In this document: positions 20,592 through 24,376 of the stretch, one piece after another
Numbering within the stretch: position 1 is the first letter of the stretch
Layout: each line of letters opens with the position of its first letter
From: DAOQVB01 sp964400865
GTDB lineage: Bacteria > Patescibacteriota > Microgenomatia > UBA1400 > PJMF01
NCBI GenBank assembly: GCA_964400865.1
Contig: CAYNWG010000011.1
Coordinates: 1-24,376 of the forward strand
Direction of reading: 5' to 3'
DNA: 24,376 bases
Notes under the pieces: generated by a model
Told to the model about the DNA's origin: nothing
The model's database searches: none
Seen by the model: the letters and a program-made list of their open reading frames with translations, nothing else
Made by a program: the position numbers and the translations under genes

Positions 20592-20606
20592 ATTGTTGAT
20601 AACAAT
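20592..20606. promoter_or_regulatory. Perfect inverted repeat (possible operator)
   Basis: ATTGTT and AACAAT flank GAT, giving a 6-bp perfect inverted repeat 11 nt upstream of the 20581 start codon. It could bind a dimeric regulator, or be chance in AT-rich DNA. The 145-bp gap to the divergent gene otherwise shows only a weak promoter. Confidence 0.3.
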
Positions 20607-20686
20607 CAATATATTAACACAAATCTTAATACATGATCAGTTCGTTGGCGTCGGTTTGATTTTGAGAATGAATATAAACAGAATTT

Positions 20687-20695
20687 TGATATACT
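20687..20695 (+). promoter_or_regulatory. Possible extended -10 promoter of the DUF62-like gene
   Basis: TGA followed by TATACT gives an extended -10 element on the plus strand, about 55 nt before the ATG at 20751. No good -35 hexamer is seen. A TACAAT directly abuts the ATG and cannot serve this start codon. Confidence 0.35.
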
Positions 20696-20750
20696 TTCTC
20701 CAGTAAATGTTAGGACATCCACTAGTTTATATCAAGAAAAACATTACAAT

Positions 20751-21575
20751 ATGAAAGAAAATACTCCCACTCTTCTTCATGTAATCTGCGACTACAAAGC
20801 AGGAGGAATGGAGTTTGGTGAAATCACCAATAGACTCCAGTTCCATTTGGAAAATCCCCACAGTGTGCGGATACATCCCACAGAAGTGCCATCGCTTGAT
20901 ACGATGGCAGTCGGCTTTGTGACAGCTCAGTATGTTTTTGCACCAAACCAGGGCAAGATGGTGATCTATGGCAATGCCGCGCCACGGAGAGATACTGCTA
21001 AAGCCGTTAAATCAAATATTGATCATGGCATCAAGTACGCGAGACTGAAAAATGGTGTGGAAATTATCAATGTGTGGAGTGAATTTGCGTTTGGATTTGT
21101 AAAATCAGAGATAGTGGAGTTTCGCGAAATCGATTGTCCAGACAAAGGTTCTCAATTCCGCTCTAGAGATTTCTTTCCAGAGCGAGTAGCTCGCTTAATA
21201 AATGGTGATCGTTCAATTTTGACTAAAGAATTATCAGTAAGAGATATTCCAGAAATTCCAGCCAATTTAATTGCTTGGACCGACGGATTTGGCAATATTA
21301 AAACAACAATGCGTAAGTCAGATCTAGATAGGTTGGGTTTTAGTGTCGGTCAGAGCGTGCAAGTTATTTGCAATGGCGTGAGTATGCTTGGGGTTGTCGC
21401 TACCGGAGGTTTTACAGTTGATCGGGGAGTTTTGGCAGTCAATGCTGGTTCTAGTGGGTACGACAACCCATTTGTTGAGCTTTTCTTGCGAGTGCACCAC
21501 ATGAGTGAAAAAACCGCTGCAGTTCGTTTTGACTATCCTGCTGGCGGAACCGAGTTTGAACTCAAGGCTCTTTAA
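20751..21575 (+). CDS. Divergent SAM hydroxide adenosyltransferase-like (DUF62) protein
   Basis: A 274-aa protein. The C-terminal half matches the DUF62/SAM_adeno_trans family: AWTDGFGNIKTTM (family: .IDrFGN..TN), NGVSMLGVVATGGF, and VNAGSSGYDNPFVELFL (family: NSSGyleIAv). GSQFRSRDFFPERVARLING matches the helix before it (family: TFHGRDiFAPvAA.L). In the N-terminal half the usual TDFG is CDYKAGG, and the VVDPGVG segment with a catalytic Asp reads VIYGNAAPRR. Characterised members hydrolyse S-adenosylmethionine to adenosine and methionine; because these residues differ, activity is uncertain. It heads a plus-strand run with the next two genes (11-nt gap to the next). Confidence 0.7.
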   Translation: MKENTPTLLHVICDYKAGGMEFGEITNRLQFHLENPHSVRIHPTEVPSLDTMAVGFVTAQYVFAPNQGKMVIYGNAAPRRDTAKAVKSNIDHGIKYARLKNGVEIINVWSEFAFGFVKSEIVEFREIDCPDKGSQFRSRDFFPERVARLINGDRSILTKELSVRDIPEIPANLIAWTDGFGNIKTTMRKSDLDRLGFSVGQSVQVICNGVSMLGVVATGGFTVDRGVLAVNAGSSGYDNPFVELFLRVHHMSEKTAAVRFDYPAGGTEFELKAL

Positions 21576-21586
21576 TTATTTTGTGT

Positions 21587-22255
21587 ATGCAAAAAACTAT
21601 TAGCGATATTTTAACTTTTTTACAAAAACAATTGATTCCTCGACAACGGCAGGTTAATACTGCGTTGTTTGCTCTCGAAATAGTACTGTTATTGATTTGG
21701 TTTTTGGCTTTATTTACCGCGCTAAACAATCCTCAACAGGTATTTGTTGTCCTCGAGATTGGTGGGAAGCTGGGTACTGCCTCGCTACTTCTCTTTTCTC
21801 TCACGTTGCTTCCTGGCATCATTATGCGTTTAAAAATGGTTCCAAAAATATCCTTGCCAATTGCCACGCTCATTACCCCCTTTCGTCGTCACTTGGGGAT
21901 TTTGATGTTTATTACCGCGTTCGTGCACATGAGTTTCTCAAGTACTCTGCCCTATATTGCGATCCAGTTGCTCTCAACTGGCAAAGTTGTATTTCCACCT
22001 CCCTTTCGCTTATTTGAACAAATTGCGCTGATAGCTTGGTGGTTATTGTTGCCAGTCTGGCTTACCTCAAACGATTTTTCTAAAAAACTCTTAGGCAGAA
22101 AGTGGAAAACTTTGCAACGACTGACATATTTGGCTCTGTGGCTCATATTTATTCACGTTGCATTGCAAAAAGAGTCGTTGGCTGTAGCTTTACTATTAGT
22201 TGGCGCGTTGGAAATTTACTCCTGGGTGTTCGTTTGGCGACAAAACACAGTGTGA
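21587..22255 (+). CDS. MsrQ/ferric-reductase-like heme membrane protein
   Basis: A 222-aa protein with about six membrane helices. FRRHLGILMFITAFVHM (H102, H114) and WKTLQRLTYLALWLIFIHV (H190) reproduce the MsrQ/YedZ patterns RR.LGL..F.Ya.lH and W..LhRL.Y.a..la.lH, where the His bind b-type hemes. LTSNDFSKKLLGRKW between them matches the family TS...rrLG..W segment. MsrQ delivers electrons to the periplasmic methionine sulfoxide reductase MsrP, but no msrP lies in the window, so the partner is unknown. Start: ATG 21587; the frame also has a TTG at 21581. Likely cotranscribed with the DUF62-like gene upstream and miaB downstream (23-nt gap). Confidence 0.78.
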   Translation: MQKTISDILTFLQKQLIPRQRQVNTALFALEIVLLLIWFLALFTALNNPQQVFVVLEIGGKLGTASLLLFSLTLLPGIIMRLKMVPKISLPIATLITPFRRHLGILMFITAFVHMSFSSTLPYIAIQLLSTGKVVFPPPFRLFEQIALIAWWLLLPVWLTSNDFSKKLLGRKWKTLQRLTYLALWLIFIHVALQKESLAVALLLVGALEIYSWVFVWRQNTV

Positions 22256-22278
22256 CAAGGATGTTACACTATCCTTTC

Positions 22279-23430
22279 ATGCCAACATATTTTATTCATA
22301 CTTTTGGTTGCCAGTCCAACAAGTCGGATAGCGAGCGGATTGCCGGCGATTATCAGGCTCGTGGCTATACAGAAGCAATGGATTGGCAAACCTGCGACGA
22401 GTTAGTGGTGAACACTTGCGCCGTGCGTCAATCAGCGGAAGATCGAGCCAGAGGTTTTTTACATACAGTGGGAGTCTATTTTAGTGAGCATGGCAAAAAA
22501 CGACCAAAAATTATTTTAACGGGCTGCATGGTGCATCATGGCAATGAAAAGTTGTATGCCATGATGCCAATTATCGATGAAATATTACCGATCAACGAAG
22601 TGGGCTTTAATCAACCAGCAGTTCGCAAAGATAGTAAGTACGCTTGGATTCCCATTTCAACAGGATGCAACTCGTTTTGTACCTATTGTATTGTCCCCTA
22701 CTCCAGGGGTAGAGAAAAGTCGAGATCACTCGAAAGCATTATGGAGGAGGTAGAACGTCTGGTAAGTCAAGGTTATGAAGAAATTACTTTGCTCGGCATG
22801 AATGTAAATTCTTGGGGACTGGAAAAGGTGGGTATTGGCTTTCGTAAACTCATGATGGAAAAGGAAAATTTTAACAGAGAAGATTTGCCAGATAATCAAT
22901 CGCAATATCTCAAGCCAAAAGAAACGCCTCCCTTTGTGAAGCTTATCCGGGCAATTTCAGCGTTTGACCAAATCAAAACTATTCGATTTATGACCAGCAA
23001 TCCTTGGGATTTTCACGATGAATTAATTGAAGAAATAGGTAAAAACAAGAAGATAGATCGGTATGTGCATTTGCCGGTGCAATCTGGTAGCAACGCAGTG
23101 CTGTACCGAATGAATCGTGGCTACACCAGAGAAAGCTATATTGAGGTGGTAAAAAAACTGCGTGCCGCTGACCCCAAAATTGTGATTGGCACAGATATTG
23201 TTGTTGGTTTTGCTAGTGAAACAGAAGCAGAATTTCAAGAAACCGTTGACTTAGCCAAGCAAATGGATTGGCACGTAGGTTTTGTAGCCATGTACTCCCC
23301 TCGCCCAGGTACGGCTAGTTGGCGGATTTATCCAGACGATATTCCACACAAAGAAAAGAAGCGAAGGTGGGAAATTTTAGACAAGATTATTAATAAGGAT
23401 AATCTCGAAAGACGACCAAAGGTGGTATAG
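22279..23430 (+). CDS. miaB: MiaB-like tRNA methylthiotransferase lacking the TRAM domain
   Basis: A 383-aa radical-SAM enzyme. The N-terminal MTTase domain binds one iron-sulfur cluster through C11 (GCQSNKSD), C47 (NTCAVR) and C83 (TGCMVHHG). The radical-SAM cluster is held by C130-C134-C137 (GCNSFCTYCIVPYSRGRE). LLGMNVNSWG and HLPVQSGSNAVLYRMNRGYT are MiaB/MTTase signatures. About 30 extra residues are inserted after NVNSWG. The protein stops after KKRRWEILDKIINKDN...RPKVV, so the C-terminal TRAM RNA-binding domain (~60 aa) is missing; only 28 nt separate its stop from the convergent frame, so it is not encoded nearby. The start is ATG 22279, 9 residues before the conserved TFGCQ; the longer open frame overlaps the upstream gene. 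It would make the 2-methylthio modification at A37 of tRNA. Confidence 0.88.
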   Translation: MPTYFIHTFGCQSNKSDSERIAGDYQARGYTEAMDWQTCDELVVNTCAVRQSAEDRARGFLHTVGVYFSEHGKKRPKIILTGCMVHHGNEKLYAMMPIIDEILPINEVGFNQPAVRKDSKYAWIPISTGCNSFCTYCIVPYSRGREKSRSLESIMEEVERLVSQGYEEITLLGMNVNSWGLEKVGIGFRKLMMEKENFNREDLPDNQSQYLKPKETPPFVKLIRAISAFDQIKTIRFMTSNPWDFHDELIEEIGKNKKIDRYVHLPVQSGSNAVLYRMNRGYTRESYIEVVKKLRAADPKIVIGTDIVVGFASETEAEFQETVDLAKQMDWHVGFVAMYSPRPGTASWRIYPDDIPHKEKKRRWEILDKIINKDNLERRPKVV

Positions 23431-23458
23431 GCAAGTTTACTTAAATTACCATAAGTAA

Positions 23459-23797
23459 TTAATTGCGCTGCTTGTCTGCTTGGAGTGTACGTAAAGTTAA
23501 ATAAAATTTCCTCATCACTTTGAGTCCAACGCTTTGGATTATTTTTCCTGAATCAGATGCTAGGTCAAATTGAGCATTGAAAATTTGATCTAAAGTTTCA
23601 TCATCAGTTTTTCCAAATCCTTCTCTAACGAATTGCTCAACTAATTCTTCGAGTTGAGCTATGAGAATTTTTTCTGCAGTCTCTGCATCTTTTAGTTCGC
23701 CTTCCTCTAGCTGGAAAAGTTTTCTTCCTTGGAATTCGGTTGTACCACCTTCGGAAATCCAAGTTTCGAGAATTATTTGATTGACAAACTGAATTCG
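23459..23797 (-). pseudogene. Open continuation of the 23798-24262 gene after an in-frame TAG
   Basis: After the TAG at 23798-23800 the same frame stays open for 112 codons and ends with TAA at 23459. It has no ATG, GTG or TTG until codon 94, so it cannot be an ordinary independent gene. The translation looks protein-like: VNQIILETWISEGGTTEFQG, then an acidic helical region (LEEGELKDAETAEKILIAQL) and a basic end (MRKFYLTLRTLQADKQRN). The simplest readings are a nonsense mutation in a ~266-residue protein, a sequencing error, or stop-codon read-through. TAG ends several other genes here, so it is not reassigned. Confidence 0.6.
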
Positions 23798-24262
23798 CTA
23801 GGCGAGACGTGAAAATTTTTGCTCAAAATTTGTTCGGATTGATAAGAAAGATCTTGGTAATTCAACTGATTTGCTTACTCTAGGTCGTGCAACGGAGGGA
23901 AAAATATCTACAATGATTGAAGATGCTTCACGAGGTAACAGAGGTCGTAATTTTTCTAGGATTGCAACTCTAGCATCGGTAGTTGGTAAACCTCCGTTAA
24001 GTGCCTCAATGAGTTGGCTCACGTATTCTATTGGCCAATGTTTGACATTAATATATAAGTAACGCACGCCATCATTTGCTAATTGATTGAATCCAACCCA
24101 AGCATTTCTAGAAACTACGCCATCTTGTAAAAAGTTTCCAATTGGTTCTGCGGTAGCTTCAAATTTTGCTTCAATTTTAGGTAACAAGAGCGTCCTTGCT
24201 TTTTCTGGAATAGTGAGTTCTGGAATATTGGGTTTTGTAAATTGTTCAACGGTAAATTTCAT
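23798..24262 (-). CDS. Hypothetical protein, probably the N-terminal part of a longer protein
   Basis: A 154-aa protein that I do not recognise. It has MKFTVEQFTKPNIPELTIPE, a helical segment (KARTLLLPKIEAKFEATAEP), VRYLYINVKHWPIEYVSQLI and SSIIVDIFPSVARPRVSKSV. No membrane helix or known motif is seen. It ends at a TAG, and the frame continues open for 112 more codons. The promoter is probably the TATAAT at 24297-24302, leaving a leader of about 28 nt. It is convergent with miaB. Confidence 0.6.
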   Translation of the reverse strand: MKFTVEQFTKPNIPELTIPEKARTLLLPKIEAKFEATAEPIGNFLQDGVVSRNAWVGFNQLANDGVRYLYINVKHWPIEYVSQLIEALNGGLPTTDARVAILEKLRPLLPREASSIIVDIFPSVARPRVSKSVELPRSFLSIRTNFEQKFSRLA

Positions 24263-24296
24263 ATATTAAACCTATAAAAATATATAACTAACACAT

Positions 24297-24302
24297 ATTA
24301 TA
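24297..24302 (-). promoter_or_regulatory. -10 box of the gene at 24262
   Basis: A perfect TATAAT on the minus strand 34 nt before the ATG, in very AT-rich DNA, without a clear -35 element. The remaining ~75 nt to the window end hold another TATAAT on the plus strand (24325-24330) but no gene that I can support. Confidence 0.4.
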
Positions 24303-24376
24303 ACACAATATAGCAGTAAAGATATATAATTACTAAAACGGATTGCCCTATGAAAATAGTTTAATTTGTTCAGTCG

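Noticed and set aside
22102..22278. Long N-terminal extension of miaB
   Set aside because: It overlaps the MsrQ-like gene and lacks any MTTase pattern; the family N-terminus starts at ATG 22279.
23798..23800. TAG recoded as an amino acid genome-wide
   Set aside because: TAG terminates the PilX-like gene, khpA and tyrS at family-consistent positions, so general reassignment does not hold.
1..24376. Search for CRISPR arrays, IS elements, att sites and phage genes
   Set aside because: No regularly spaced direct repeats, transposase or integrase motifs were seen; both tRNA genes lack an integrase or a repeated 3' end nearby.

Overview
The window looks like a core chromosomal segment of a reduced-genome Patescibacteria (CPR) bacterium, probably of the Microgenomates type. 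This placement is an inference. It rests on short intergenic gaps, moderately AT-rich sequence, a compact pilM-pilN-pilO type IV pilus cluster, several housekeeping proteins that lack accessory domains (trigger factor without PPIase, PheT without the tRNA-binding OB domain, MiaB without TRAM, a carrier-protein fold without its serine), and a glutamine/alanine-rich protein of a kind I associate with Microgenomates (DUF5660-like). I see no phage, IS element, CRISPR array or rRNA. No stretch over 300 bases is without a gene or an open coding frame.

Layout. 1-3549 (+): the end of a ribbon-helix-helix-like protein, then a pilus cluster (PilX-like pilin, pilM, pilN, pilO). 3551-5779 (-): a translation/RNA operon read rpmF > nusB > carrier-protein-like > rnc > rpsP > khpA. 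5851-9212 (-): tyrS > a 34-residue membrane peptide > recG. 9249-11987 (+): a class A penicillin-binding protein, divergent from tyrS across only 36 bp. 11929-16416 (-): pheS > pheT > O-antigen-ligase-like membrane protein; the last overlaps the 3' end of the PBP gene antiparallel. 16443-17702 (-): infC > rpmI > rplT with its own promoter, a candidate leader peptide upstream of infC, and a clear intrinsic terminator after rplT. 17778-17851 (+): tRNA-Val(GAC). 17849-19925 (-): trigger factor, a DUF5660-like protein and a small unknown protein. 19985-20059 (+): tRNA-Cys(GCA). 20144-20581 (-): an unknown protein. 20751-23430 (+): a divergent SAM hydroxide adenosyltransferase-like (DUF62) protein, an MsrQ/ferric-reductase-like membrane protein, and a TRAM-less MiaB. 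23459-24262 (-): one reading frame interrupted by a single in-frame TAG.

The genes serve three main jobs: translation (S16, L32, L20, L35, IF3, TyrRS, PheRS, two tRNAs, RNase III, NusB, KhpA, trigger factor, MiaB), cell envelope and surface (pili, PBP, O-antigen-ligase-like protein), and DNA repair (RecG).

The most interesting signals are: (a) -10 boxes placed 6 or 9 nt before the start codon at five positions (tyrS, PBP, rpmF, tig and a 14-codon leader ORF upstream of infC), which implies leaderless or near-leaderless mRNAs; (b) the infC leader peptide itself; (c) the amber-interrupted gene at the right end; (d) the carrier-protein-like gene whose phosphopantetheine serine is an aspartate; (e) an unlisted 34-residue membrane peptide between tyrS and recG. 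All assignments were made by reading the sequence; no database search was run.
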